The notes under the pieces were generated by a model. It was not told the origin of the DNA. It saw nothing but the letters and a program-made list of their open reading frames with translations, and did no database searches. This document shows positions 1 through 11,782 of a DNA stretch of 64,000 bases, piece by piece. The DNA is from Variovorax sp. OV700 (GTDB lineage: Bacteria > Pseudomonadota > Gammaproteobacteria > Burkholderiales > Burkholderiaceae_C), in the NCBI RefSeq assembly GCF_900099805.1, contig NZ_FNDR01000008.1, positions 186,001 through 250,000 on the forward strand. Reading direction: 5' to 3'. The position numbers and the translations under genes were made by a program. Position 1 is the stretch's first letter, and the number at the start of each line of letters is the position of its first letter.

Positions 1-416
1 TGATCGAGCAGGGCGAAGAAATCCCCTACCAGCAGGCCACGTCCAGCGGCGCAACGTCGATTTCGTTCCGCAAGGCGGTTCTGAAGCTCGAAGTCACGCC
101 GCAAATCACGCCTGAAGGCAACATCATCCTCACGCTGGACGTGAGCAAGGATGCCCGCGGCGTCAATACTTCGGCAGGTCCGGCCATCAACACCAAGCAT
201 GTGCAGACAGAAGTGCTGGTCGAGAACGGCGGCACGGTCGTCATCGGTGGTATCTTCGAACTCACCGAAACCAATGACGAATCGCGCGTGCCGGTGCTGG
301 GTGAAGTGCCCTACCTGGGTGCACTGTTCCGCAAGCGCGAACGCGTTGCCAACAAGACCGAAATGCTCGTCTTTATCACTCCGAAGATGATTACCGACCG
401 CAACGCCGCGCGCTGA
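1..416 (+). CDS. pilQ: Type IV pilus secretin PilQ, C-terminal part (5' truncated by window edge)
   Basis: Partial gene; the first complete codon begins at base 3 and about 137 C-terminal residues are visible. PilQ forms the outer-membrane secretin ring through which type IV pili extend. The visible part is the end of the secretin domain: a run of alternating beta-strand-like segments, the stretch VPVLGEVPYLGALFR typical of the secretin C-terminus (near bases 289-335), and the closing TEMLVFITPKM motif before the stop. It lies directly upstream of aroK and aroB, the same order as the pilMNOPQ-aroK-aroB block of many proteobacteria, which separates it from type II secretion GspD. The rest of the pil operon should lie upstream of this window. 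Confidence 0.93.
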   Translation, partial: IEQGEEIPYQQATSSGATSISFRKAVLKLEVTPQITPEGNIILTLDVSKDARGVNTSAGPAINTKHVQTEVLVENGGTVVIGGIFELTETNDESRVPVLGEVPYLGALFRKRERVANKTEMLVFITPKMITDRNAAR

Positions 417-439
417 CGCGCGGGCGTAGCAGCCACCGC

Positions 440-988
440 GTGGCGGTCGCACTCGTCGGGTTGCCCGGCGCCGGCAAATCCGCAGTGGGCCGGCGCTTGG
501 GTGCGCGCCTGGACCTTCCGTTCGTCGATACCGACCATGTCATCGAGCAGCGTATCGGCTGCTCGATCCGCGATTACTTCGACCGCGAAGGCGAAGCCGT
601 CTTCCGCGACCTCGAGCAAACCGTCATCGCCGACCTGGCCGCCGACCCCCATGGCGTGCTGGCCACGGGCGGCGGCGCGGTTCTGCGAGAGGCCAATCGC
701 AAGCAGCTGCGAGATCACTTCCACGTGATCTACCTGCGCTCTTCCCCCGAAGACCTGTTTCGGCGCCTGCGCCACGACGTGAAGCGGCCCCTTCTGCAGG
801 TGGCCGATCCGCTCGGGCGGTTGCGCGAGCTGCACGATGCGCGCGATCCGCTCTACCGCGAGACGGCCCACGACGTGGTCGACACCGGCCGCCCGACGAT
901 CGCCATGCTGGTGAACATCATCGTGATGCAGCTCGAGCTTGCCGGCATCGTCGCGCCGGGAACCCGGCCCGAAGAGCCCACGGGCTGA
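440..988 (+). CDS. aroK: Shikimate kinase AroK
   Basis: Cytoplasmic enzyme of the chorismate pathway that phosphorylates shikimate with ATP to shikimate 3-phosphate. The 182-residue protein has the usual family length. Walker A is GLPGAGKS (residues 7-14, Lys13), the DTD motif at 30-32 supplies the shikimate-binding Asp, Arg56 matches the shikimate-binding Arg, and GGG at 77-79 follows in ATGGGAV. The start chosen is GTG at 440, because it puts the P-loop at the expected distance from the N-terminus; no ATG lies close and no clear Shine-Dalgarno is seen. It is 23 bases after pilQ and 33 before aroB, the next kinase-pathway neighbour, so the three are probably partly co-transcribed. Confidence 0.95.
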   Translation: MAVALVGLPGAGKSAVGRRLGARLDLPFVDTDHVIEQRIGCSIRDYFDREGEAVFRDLEQTVIADLAADPHGVLATGGGAVLREANRKQLRDHFHVIYLRSSPEDLFRRLRHDVKRPLLQVADPLGRLRELHDARDPLYRETAHDVVDTGRPTIAMLVNIIVMQLELAGIVAPGTRPEEPTG

Positions 989-1014
989 ACTGGTCCCGCC
1001 GCAGCGCCTAAACT
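985..1014 (+). promoter_or_regulatory. Candidate aroB promoter with -10 next to the start codon
   Basis: TAAACT at 1009-1014 resembles a -10 box, and CTGAAC at 985-990, overlapping the aroK stop, is a weak -35 at 18-base spacing. The ATG of aroB begins 7 bases after the -10, so transcription would start at or beside the ATG. There is no Shine-Dalgarno in front of aroB, which fits a leaderless transcript. Pattern match only. Confidence 0.35.
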
Positions 1015-1021
1015 CGCTGCC

Positions 1022-2134
1022 ATGTCATTGTCCGCACCCTCCGCCTCGCCCGAACGCGTCGATATCCAGCTCGGCGAGCGCAGCTATCCCATCCTCATCG
1101 GCCCCGGCCTGCTGGACGATCCCCAGAGCTTTGCCGCGGTGCCCGCGGCCGCCAGCGCGCTGATCGTGAGCAACACCACCGTGGCTCCGATCTACGCCAG
1201 CGCCTTGCGCACCGCGCTGGCCGGGCGTTTCCGCACGGTGCACATGCTCGAGTTGCCCGACGGCGAGGTGCACAAGAACCTGCAGACCCTCAACTTGATC
1301 TTCGATGCCCTGCTGGGCCACGGCAGCGATCGCAAGACGGTGCTTTTTGCGCTGGGCGGCGGCGTGGTGGGCGACATGACCGGCTTTGCCGCCGCCAGCT
1401 ACATGCGCGGCGTGCCCTTCGTGCAGGTGCCGACCACGCTGCTGGCGCAAGTCGATTCGTCGGTGGGGGGCAAGACCGCCATCAACCACCCGCTCGGCAA
1501 GAACATGATCGGCGCCTTCTACCAGCCGCAGCTCGTGGTGTGCGATTTGGGCACGCTGCAGACACTGCCGCCGCGGGAGCTGAGCGCGGGCCTGGCCGAA
1601 GTCATCAAGTACGGCCCCATCTACGACATGGCGTTTTTCGACTGGATCGAGGCGAATGTCGATGCACTGGTGGCCCGCGACCCGGCCGCGCTCGCGCACG
1701 CGGTCAAGCGCAGCTGCGAGATCAAGGCGCTGGTCGTCGGAGAGGACGAGCGCGAGACCGGCTTGCGCGCGATTCTCAATTTTGGCCATACCTTCGGCCA
1801 CGCCATCGAGTCGGGCCTCGGGTACGGCGAATGGCTGCACGGCGAAGCGGTCGGCTGCGGCATGGTCATGGCGGCGCATCTGTCGCAGCGGCTCGGCGGC
1901 GTCGACGCGGCATTCGTGCAGCGGCTCACGCGGCTGATCGAGCGCGCCGGCCTGCCCACCGTCGGCCCCGCGCTGGGTGCGGACCGATACCTCCAATTGA
2001 TGCGGGTCGACAAGAAATCCGAAGCCGGCGAGATTCGCTTCGTGGTGATCGACAAGCCGGGCTCGGCCGCGGTCAGCACCGCGCCCGATGCGCTCGTGCG
2101 CGAAGTGCTCGCGCAGTGCTGCCACGCGGAATGA
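1022..2134 (+). CDS. aroB: 3-dehydroquinate synthase AroB
   Basis: Converts DAHP to 3-dehydroquinate, the second step of the shikimate pathway, using NAD+ and a divalent metal in the cytoplasm. The 370-residue length matches the family. The nucleotide-binding motif GGGVVGD is at residues 112-118. Metal-site motifs are visible in GLAEVIKYG (about 191-199), NFGHTFGHAIE (about 255-265) and LHGEAVGCGM (about 274-283). The ATG at 1022 lacks a Shine-Dalgarno but has a -10-like TAAACT 7 bases upstream. It follows aroK, its partner in the same pathway, and precedes dgt by 22 bases. Confidence 0.96.
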   Translation: MSLSAPSASPERVDIQLGERSYPILIGPGLLDDPQSFAAVPAAASALIVSNTTVAPIYASALRTALAGRFRTVHMLELPDGEVHKNLQTLNLIFDALLGHGSDRKTVLFALGGGVVGDMTGFAAASYMRGVPFVQVPTTLLAQVDSSVGGKTAINHPLGKNMIGAFYQPQLVVCDLGTLQTLPPRELSAGLAEVIKYGPIYDMAFFDWIEANVDALVARDPAALAHAVKRSCEIKALVVGEDERETGLRAILNFGHTFGHAIESGLGYGEWLHGEAVGCGMVMAAHLSQRLGGVDAAFVQRLTRLIERAGLPTVGPALGADRYLQLMRVDKKSEAGEIRFVVIDKPGSAAVSTAPDALVREVLAQCCHAE

Positions 2135-2156
2135 GCGCAGCGCCAAGGGTGCAGCC

Positions 2157-3287
2157 ATGAACCTCGCGGCGTATGCCTGTCACCCTGCGCGGTCGCGTGG
2201 GAGGCGGCATGCCGAGCCGCCGGCGCCCACGCGCGACGCCTTCCAGCGCGACCGCGACCGGATCGTGCATTCCACCGCGTTTCGGCGGCTGGTCTACAAG
2301 ACCCAGGTTTTCCTGAACCATGAAGGCGACCTGTTTCGCACGCGCCTCACGCATTCGCTCGAGGTGGCGCAGCTGGGCCGTTCGATCGCGCGGGCGTTGC
2401 GCATCAACGAAGACCTGGTCGAAGCGATTGCGCTCGCTCACGATCTCGGCCACACGCCGTTCGGCCACGCAGGACAAGACACCCTCAATGCCTGCATGGA
2501 AGCCCATGGGGGCTTCGAGCACAACCTTCAAAGCCTGCGCGTGGTGGACGCCCTGGAACTCCGCTACCCGCAATACGACGGCCTGAACCTCAGCTTCGAA
2601 ACCCGCGAAGGCATCCTCAAACATTGCTCGCGCGCCAATGCGGAGCGCCTTGAGGCCGCCGAACCCAACGGCGTGGCGCGGCGCTTCCTGGACCGCACGC
2701 AGCCGGGACTCGAAGCGCAGCTGTGCAACCTGGCGGACGCGATCGCCTACAACGCCCACGACATCGACGACGGCGTGCGTTCGGGGCTTATCAGCGTCGA
2801 GCAGCTCGGCGAGGTGGAGCTGTTCGAGCGCTACCGCCGTGAGGCGCTCACCGAATATCCCCAACTGGAGGGGCGGCGCGTGCTCTACGAGACGATTCGC
2901 CGCATGCTGAGCGCCCAGGTCTACGACGTGATCGATGCCACCCGCTCGGCAATCGAAACGGCCAAGCCTGCCGATGCGGACGGGGTGCGGAACTCCCCGC
3001 CGCTGGTCGCGTTCAGCGACGCCATGCAGGCGCAGTCCAACGAGCTCAAGCGCTTTCTGTTCCGCAACCTCTACCGGCATCCGCAGGTCGCGCAGACCAC
3101 CGACCAGGCGCAGCAGGTGGTGCGGGAGCTGTTCGAGGCCTACCTCGGTCGCCCTTCCGAAATGCCGGTCTCCTATGCCGAGCGCCGCGACCGGCACCGC
3201 GCCGTGGCCGACTACATCGCCGGCATGACCGACCGCTTCGCCATGCGCGAGCACGAAAGGCTGACCGGCCGGCGGGGCATCGCATGA
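2157..3287 (+). CDS. dgt: Deoxyguanosinetriphosphate triphosphohydrolase-like protein (HD domain)
   Basis: Predicted dNTP triphosphohydrolase that releases tripolyphosphate from deoxynucleotides and so trims the dNTP pool. The 376-residue protein has the HD-superfamily metal site: His66 in RLTHSLEV, then His95-Asp96 in LAHDLGHTPFGHAG, and a later Asp in LADAIAYNAHDIDDG. The N-terminal DAFQRDRDRIVHSTAFRRL is the family signature. The ATG at 2157 was chosen because upstream in-frame codons lie within aroB; AAGGGTGCAGCC just before it holds a modest Shine-Dalgarno. It belongs to the short Dgt-like group, whose substrate preference cannot be read from sequence alone. aroB-dgt adjacency is common in betaproteobacteria. 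Confidence 0.9.
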   Translation: MNLAAYACHPARSRGRRHAEPPAPTRDAFQRDRDRIVHSTAFRRLVYKTQVFLNHEGDLFRTRLTHSLEVAQLGRSIARALRINEDLVEAIALAHDLGHTPFGHAGQDTLNACMEAHGGFEHNLQSLRVVDALELRYPQYDGLNLSFETREGILKHCSRANAERLEAAEPNGVARRFLDRTQPGLEAQLCNLADAIAYNAHDIDDGVRSGLISVEQLGEVELFERYRREALTEYPQLEGRRVLYETIRRMLSAQVYDVIDATRSAIETAKPADADGVRNSPPLVAFSDAMQAQSNELKRFLFRNLYRHPQVAQTTDQAQQVVRELFEAYLGRPSEMPVSYAERRDRHRAVADYIAGMTDRFAMREHERLTGRRGIA

Positions 3288-3348
3288 GCCCCCGTCCGGC
3301 CATTCCGAAAGGGCGCGCACGGCAGCCCGACAGGGCGAAGGCCCTCCG

Positions 3349-4614
3349 ATGAGCGCGACGGTCGTGGCATCCGCGCGCGTTCCCGCCGCTGCGTTTGCCG
3401 TGGTGCTGGGCGGCGTCAGCGCGGCGCTTCACCTAGGGAAGCTGCCGCCCGCGGTGCCGGCGCTGCAGGTTTCGCTCGGCATCGGCCTCGTCGAGGCGGG
3501 TTTTCTGCTCTCGCTGGTGCAGGTGGCGAGCATGACGCTGGGGCTGGCGGCCGGGCTGGCTGCCGACACCATCGGCTTGCGCCGCAGCATGCTGACGGGA
3601 CTCGTGGTGTTGACGGCTGCGAGCCTTCTGGGCGGCGGCGTCGGTGCGGGCCTCTTCGGCGATGCACACGCAGTGCAATGGCTGCTGCTCTTGCGCGCCG
3701 TCGAAGGCATCGGCTTTCTTCTGGCGGTCATGCCGGGACCGGGGCTGATCCGCGCGTTGACTCCGCCGGGCGCCGACAAGGCGGCGCTGGGCGTGTGGGG
3801 CGCATACATGCCGCTGGGCGTGGCGCTTGGGCTGCTGCTGGGGCCGGCTTTGATTGCCTGGGGTGGGTGGGGCGACTGGTGGTGGGCGCTGTCCGCCGTT
3901 TCGGCCGCCGCGGCGCTTTGGCTGTGGATGGCCGTGCCCGCAGACGGACTTCGTTCCCGTACGGAAGGCAGCGGCATGCCGAGCGGATGGTCATTGCGCC
4001 TGCGTGCCACCGTCGGCGCCCGCGCACCCTGGATGGTCGCGTCGAGCTTCGCGGTGTATTCGGCGCAATGGATGGCCGTGATCGGTTTCCTGCCAGCCAT
4101 CTACGCCGGCGCCGGCGTGCCGGCCGGCTGGAACGCGGTACTCACTGCCATTGCGGCCGCGATGAACATCGTCGGCAACCTCGCGGGCGGACGCTGGCTG
4201 CAGCGCGGCGTTGCGCCGGAGCGCCTGCTGCAATGGGGCTTCCTGGCGATGGCGATGGGCGGCGTGGCCGCCTTCGCGCAGGTGGGGCAGGGGGCCGATG
4301 CAATCGGCCTGCCGCCGGCGCTGCGCTATGCCGCGGTCTGCGCTTTTTCGCTGGGCGGAGGCATGGTGCCCGCCACCCTGTTCCTGCTCGGGGTTCGCCT
4401 GGCGCCGGGGCCCACGACCGTTTCCACGACGGTCGGGCTCATGCAGCAGGCCTCGTCCCTGGGGCAATTCCTGGCGCCGCCCGCGGTCGCGTGGGTGGCT
4501 CACCGTGTCGGCGGCTGGCACTGGACGTGGGCGGCCACGCTGGCATGCTCACTCGCCGGCATGGCCCTTGCGCGGCGGCTGGGCCGAATACGCCTGGCGG
4601 CGGAGGTGGCATGA
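3349..4614 (+). CDS. MFS transporter (CynX/NimT-like)
   Basis: A 421-residue inner-membrane protein with about twelve hydrophobic helices, typical of the major facilitator superfamily. The loop between helices 2 and 3 carries GLAADTIGLRRSM, a degenerate form of the MFS motif G-x-L-a-D-r-x-G-r-r. A hydrophilic loop near residues 195-220 separates the two six-helix halves. The overall style resembles the CynX/NimT branch, but no substrate can be read from sequence. Its stop codon overlaps the start of the DUF1415 gene (ATGA at 4611), and that gene overlaps the next in the same way, so the three are translationally coupled. Efflux and uptake cannot be told apart here. Confidence 0.8.
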   Translation: MSATVVASARVPAAAFAVVLGGVSAALHLGKLPPAVPALQVSLGIGLVEAGFLLSLVQVASMTLGLAAGLAADTIGLRRSMLTGLVVLTAASLLGGGVGAGLFGDAHAVQWLLLLRAVEGIGFLLAVMPGPGLIRALTPPGADKAALGVWGAYMPLGVALGLLLGPALIAWGGWGDWWWALSAVSAAAALWLWMAVPADGLRSRTEGSGMPSGWSLRLRATVGARAPWMVASSFAVYSAQWMAVIGFLPAIYAGAGVPAGWNAVLTAIAAAMNIVGNLAGGRWLQRGVAPERLLQWGFLAMAMGGVAAFAQVGQGADAIGLPPALRYAAVCAFSLGGGMVPATLFLLGVRLAPGPTTVSTTVGLMQQASSLGQFLAPPAVAWVAHRVGGWHWTWAATLACSLAGMALARRLGRIRLAAEVA

Positions 4615-5186
4615 CAGGCGCGGCGACAATCGACGTCATTCAGGCCGAAGCCGATACCCGGCGCTGGCTCGAGCGCGCGGTGATCGGGCTCAACCTGTGC
4701 CCGTTCGCGAAGGCGGTGCATGTAAAGGCGCAGATCCACTATGCCGTGTACCTGCCTGCCGACGACGCCGCGCTGATCGACGCTCTGTTGGCAGAGGCCG
4801 ATGAACTCGCTGCGCTCGATGCCTCCGTGCGCGACACCACCTTGCTGATAGCACCCAACACCTTGACGGATTTTCTGGACTTCAACGATTTCACCGCGCG
4901 CGCCGAACGCAAGCTCGCCCGGGCGGGTTTCGACGGCGTGTTCCAACTCGCGAGCTTTCATCCGCAGTTTCAATTTGCGGGAGCGGAAAGCGACGACATC
5001 ACGAACGCAACCAACCGCGCGCCGTACCCCACGCTGCACCTGCTGCGCGAAGACAGCGTGAGCCGCGCGGTCGAGGCGTTTCCAGAGGCCGAAGCCATCT
5101 TCGAACGCAACATCGAAACGCTCGAAGCACTGGGCCCCGCTGGCTGGGCCGCGCTCGACGTGGGCCCAGGGAGCGCCCGATCATGA
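4611..5186 (+). CDS. DUF1415 family protein
   Basis: A 191-residue soluble protein of the uncharacterised DUF1415 family, recognised by the N-terminal RWLERAVIGLNLCPFA segment and the central FHPQFQFAG and ATNRAPYPTLHLLRE segments. The conserved Cys in LCPFA and the His in FHPQF suggest a functional site, but no activity is established. The start at 4611 overlaps the MFS stop by four bases (ATGA), and its own stop overlaps the next start at 5183 in the same manner. The conserved pairing with the downstream methyltransferase-like gene is a hint of a linked role, but the role itself is unknown. Confidence 0.8.
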   Translation: MTGAATIDVIQAEADTRRWLERAVIGLNLCPFAKAVHVKAQIHYAVYLPADDAALIDALLAEADELAALDASVRDTTLLIAPNTLTDFLDFNDFTARAERKLARAGFDGVFQLASFHPQFQFAGAESDDITNATNRAPYPTLHLLREDSVSRAVEAFPEAEAIFERNIETLEALGPAGWAALDVGPGSARS

Positions 5187-6067
5187 CGAATGTACAAGCG
5201 ACCAAGGCGGTGAAGACCGCCAAGGCCTCCAAGGCCGAGGCCGAGCTGGCGGAGGTCCTGCGTCCGGGGCAGTCCATCGAGCTGCTCAAGGAGCTGCACA
5301 TCCTCACGCGCGAGGGCCGTCTCAACCAGGATTCGCGGCGCAAGCTCAAGCAGGTCTACCACCTGTTCCAGTTCATCGAGCAATTGCTGCGCGAACTGCC
5401 GGAAGGCGGTGCCGAAGCCACGTTGGCCGACCATGGCGCGGGCAAGTCGTACCTCGGCTTCATCATCTACGACCTGTTCTTCCGGTCGCGCCCAGGCGGC
5501 CACGTCTATGGCATCGAGACTCGAAGCGAGCTGGTCGAGAAGTCGCGGGCATTGGCACGGCAGCTCGGCTTCGACCGCATGTCGTTCCTGAACCTCACGG
5601 TGGCCGAATCGGCCCAGGCGAGCGAGCTGCCGGAGCGGATCGACGTGGTCACCGCGCTGCACGCCTGCGACACCGCAACCGACGACGCCATCGCCTTCGG
5701 GCTCGCCAAGAAGGCGCGCTGCATGGTGCTGGTGCCCTGCTGCCAGGCCGAGGTGGCGGCGTGCCTGCGCGAAACCAAGGCGCTGGCCCTGTCGCGAACG
5801 CCTTTGGCCGAACTCTGGCGCCATCCGCTGCACACGCGCGAGATCGGCAGCCAGCTCACCAACGTGCTGCGCTGCCTCTATCTCGAAGCCAATGGCTACA
5901 GCGTCACCGTCACCGAGCTGGTGGGCTGGGAGCACAGCATGAAGAACGAACTGATCCTGGCACGCCACACCGGGCAGCGGAAAGCCGCCGCGGCGGCGCG
6001 GCTCGGCGAGCTGCTGTCGCAATTCGGACTCGATGCCTTGGGCGATACGCGGTTTCGCCTGTCCTGA
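5183..6067 (+). CDS. SAM-dependent methyltransferase-like protein (Methyltransf_32 type)
   Basis: A 294-residue cytoplasmic protein. It has a Lys/Ala-rich N-terminal 20 residues, a helical region, then a Rossmann-like core: DHGAGKSYLGF (about 88-98) at the position of the SAM-binding loop, VYGIETRSELVEKS (about 115-128) with the acidic residue after strand 2, TALHACDTATDDAI (about 158-171) and LVPCCQAE (about 183-190). The HACD and PCCQ motifs are typical of the Methyltransf_32 group, to which GSTCD and METTL25 belong; the substrate is unknown. Translation is coupled to the DUF1415 gene through a shared ATGA. Confidence 0.75.
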   Translation: MTNVQATKAVKTAKASKAEAELAEVLRPGQSIELLKELHILTREGRLNQDSRRKLKQVYHLFQFIEQLLRELPEGGAEATLADHGAGKSYLGFIIYDLFFRSRPGGHVYGIETRSELVEKSRALARQLGFDRMSFLNLTVAESAQASELPERIDVVTALHACDTATDDAIAFGLAKKARCMVLVPCCQAEVAACLRETKALALSRTPLAELWRHPLHTREIGSQLTNVLRCLYLEANGYSVTVTELVGWEHSMKNELILARHTGQRKAAAAARLGELLSQFGLDALGDTRFRLS

Positions 6068-6100
6068 AACCCGCGAGAGCGCGTTCGTTCGATTGACGCC

Positions 6101-6796
6101 ATGGCCCGCCTGCCCCGCCTCACGCTCGCCGACATGCCGCACCACGTGATCCAGCGCGGCAACAACCGCCAGGTGATCTTTGTCGACCGCGCGGATCACG
6201 AGCGGCTGCTCGGCCTGCTGGCGGACGCGGCCGCGCGCTTTGGCGTGGCACTGCATGCCTATGTGCTGATGGACAACCATTTCCATCTGTTGGCGACTCC
6301 CAGCACCACTACCGGGCTGCCGCAGTTCATGCAGGCGGTAGGGCGCAGCTATGTGCGCTATTTCAACGACCGCCACGGCCGCAGCGGTACCCTCTGGGAA
6401 GGGCGCTACAGATCGACGCTGATCCAGACCGACCGCTATCTGCTGACCTGCATGGCGTACATCGATCTCAACCCCGTGCGGGCCGGGCTGGTGTCCGACG
6501 CACGCGACTTTCCGTGGTCCAGCCACGGGCACTACGCGGGGCTGCGGCACGACAAGCTGCTGACGCCGCACCCGCTGTACTGGGAGCTCGGCAACACGCC
6601 CTTCGCCCGCGAAGCGGCATACGCGGAGTTGGTGCGTGCCGGTGTGCGGCCCGCCGACCAAGGCACCCTCACCGAGGCCACTTTGCGGGGATGGGCAGCT
6701 GGCGATGCAGACTTTCTTGCGTCGCTTCAGAAATTTACCGAACGCCGCGTGGCCAAGACCAAGGCCGGGCGTCCGCCGTCGGCTCCTCGTTCCTGA
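6101..6796 (+). CDS. REP-associated tyrosine transposase (RAYT, IS200/IS605-like)
   Basis: A 231-residue member of the Y1 HUH transposase superfamily. The N-terminal PRLTLADMPHHVIQRGNNRQ is the RAYT opening; the HUH metal motif is His60-Phe-His62 in MDNHFHLLATP; candidate catalytic tyrosines are in GRSYVRYFNDRHGR (Tyr84, Tyr87). LWEGRYRSTLIQ and YIDLNPVRAGLV are further family blocks, followed by a C-terminal extension of about 80 residues. RAYTs act on REP palindromes and are usually single-copy domesticated genes. No terminal inverted repeats or target duplications are seen around it, but a small palindrome and two related AT-rich segments follow the gene. It sits between a methyltransferase-like gene and gltB. 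Confidence 0.88.
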   Translation: MARLPRLTLADMPHHVIQRGNNRQVIFVDRADHERLLGLLADAAARFGVALHAYVLMDNHFHLLATPSTTTGLPQFMQAVGRSYVRYFNDRHGRSGTLWEGRYRSTLIQTDRYLLTCMAYIDLNPVRAGLVSDARDFPWSSHGHYAGLRHDKLLTPHPLYWELGNTPFAREAAYAELVRAGVRPADQGTLTEATLRGWAAGDADFLASLQKFTERRVAKTKAGRPPSAPRS

Positions 6797-6821
6797 TCTG
6801 ATGCGTCCTTTGCCACAGCCG

Positions 6822-6903
6822 TGGCTGGGAGTTTCGCTACCTTCTTTGATGTGTCCCTAATTTAATTCTGACAAGAAAACTCAAGATTTAATGGGAATCT
6901 GAC
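6822..6903 (+). repeat. Small palindrome and two related segments downstream of the RAYT
   Basis: GCCAC-AGCC-GTGGC at 6822-6835 is a perfect 5-bp stem with a 4-base loop. Further on, TAATTTAATTCTGAC (about 6858-6872) and GATTTAATGGGAATCTGAC (about 6885-6903) share the core TTTAAT followed by TCTGAC and are AT-rich against a GC-rich background. Elements of this kind are often found beside RAYT genes. Whether this one is a substrate of the neighbouring transposase is inference. Confidence 0.35.
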
Positions 6904-6917
6904 CCCCAATAAAGTGT

Positions 6918-6946
6918 TTGGCATTCTTTGTGCATCGCAATATCCT
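6918..6946 (+). promoter_or_regulatory. Candidate gltB promoter (sigma-70 type, overlapping a sigma-54-like match)
   Basis: TTGGCA at 6918-6923 and TATCCT at 6941-6946 form a sigma-70-like pair at 17-base spacing. The same stretch also matches a -24/-12 promoter: GG at 6920-6921 and GC at 6932-6933 are separated by exactly ten bases within TGGCATTCTTTGTGCA. It lies 32 bases upstream of the gltB start. Only one of the two readings may be used; neither is tested. Confidence 0.4.
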
Positions 6947-6978
6947 TCACATCCCTGCGAAAACTGAAGGAGTGCGCC

Positions 6979-11745
<4,767 letters not shown>

Positions 11746-11782
11746 GCGCCCACGAGAACGCAGAGAGAAAAAGGACATCACG

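Noticed and set aside
6101..6796. Complete IS200/IS605 element
   Set aside because: No TnpB partner, no flanking hairpin pair with clear cleavage sites, and the protein looks like a single-copy RAYT.
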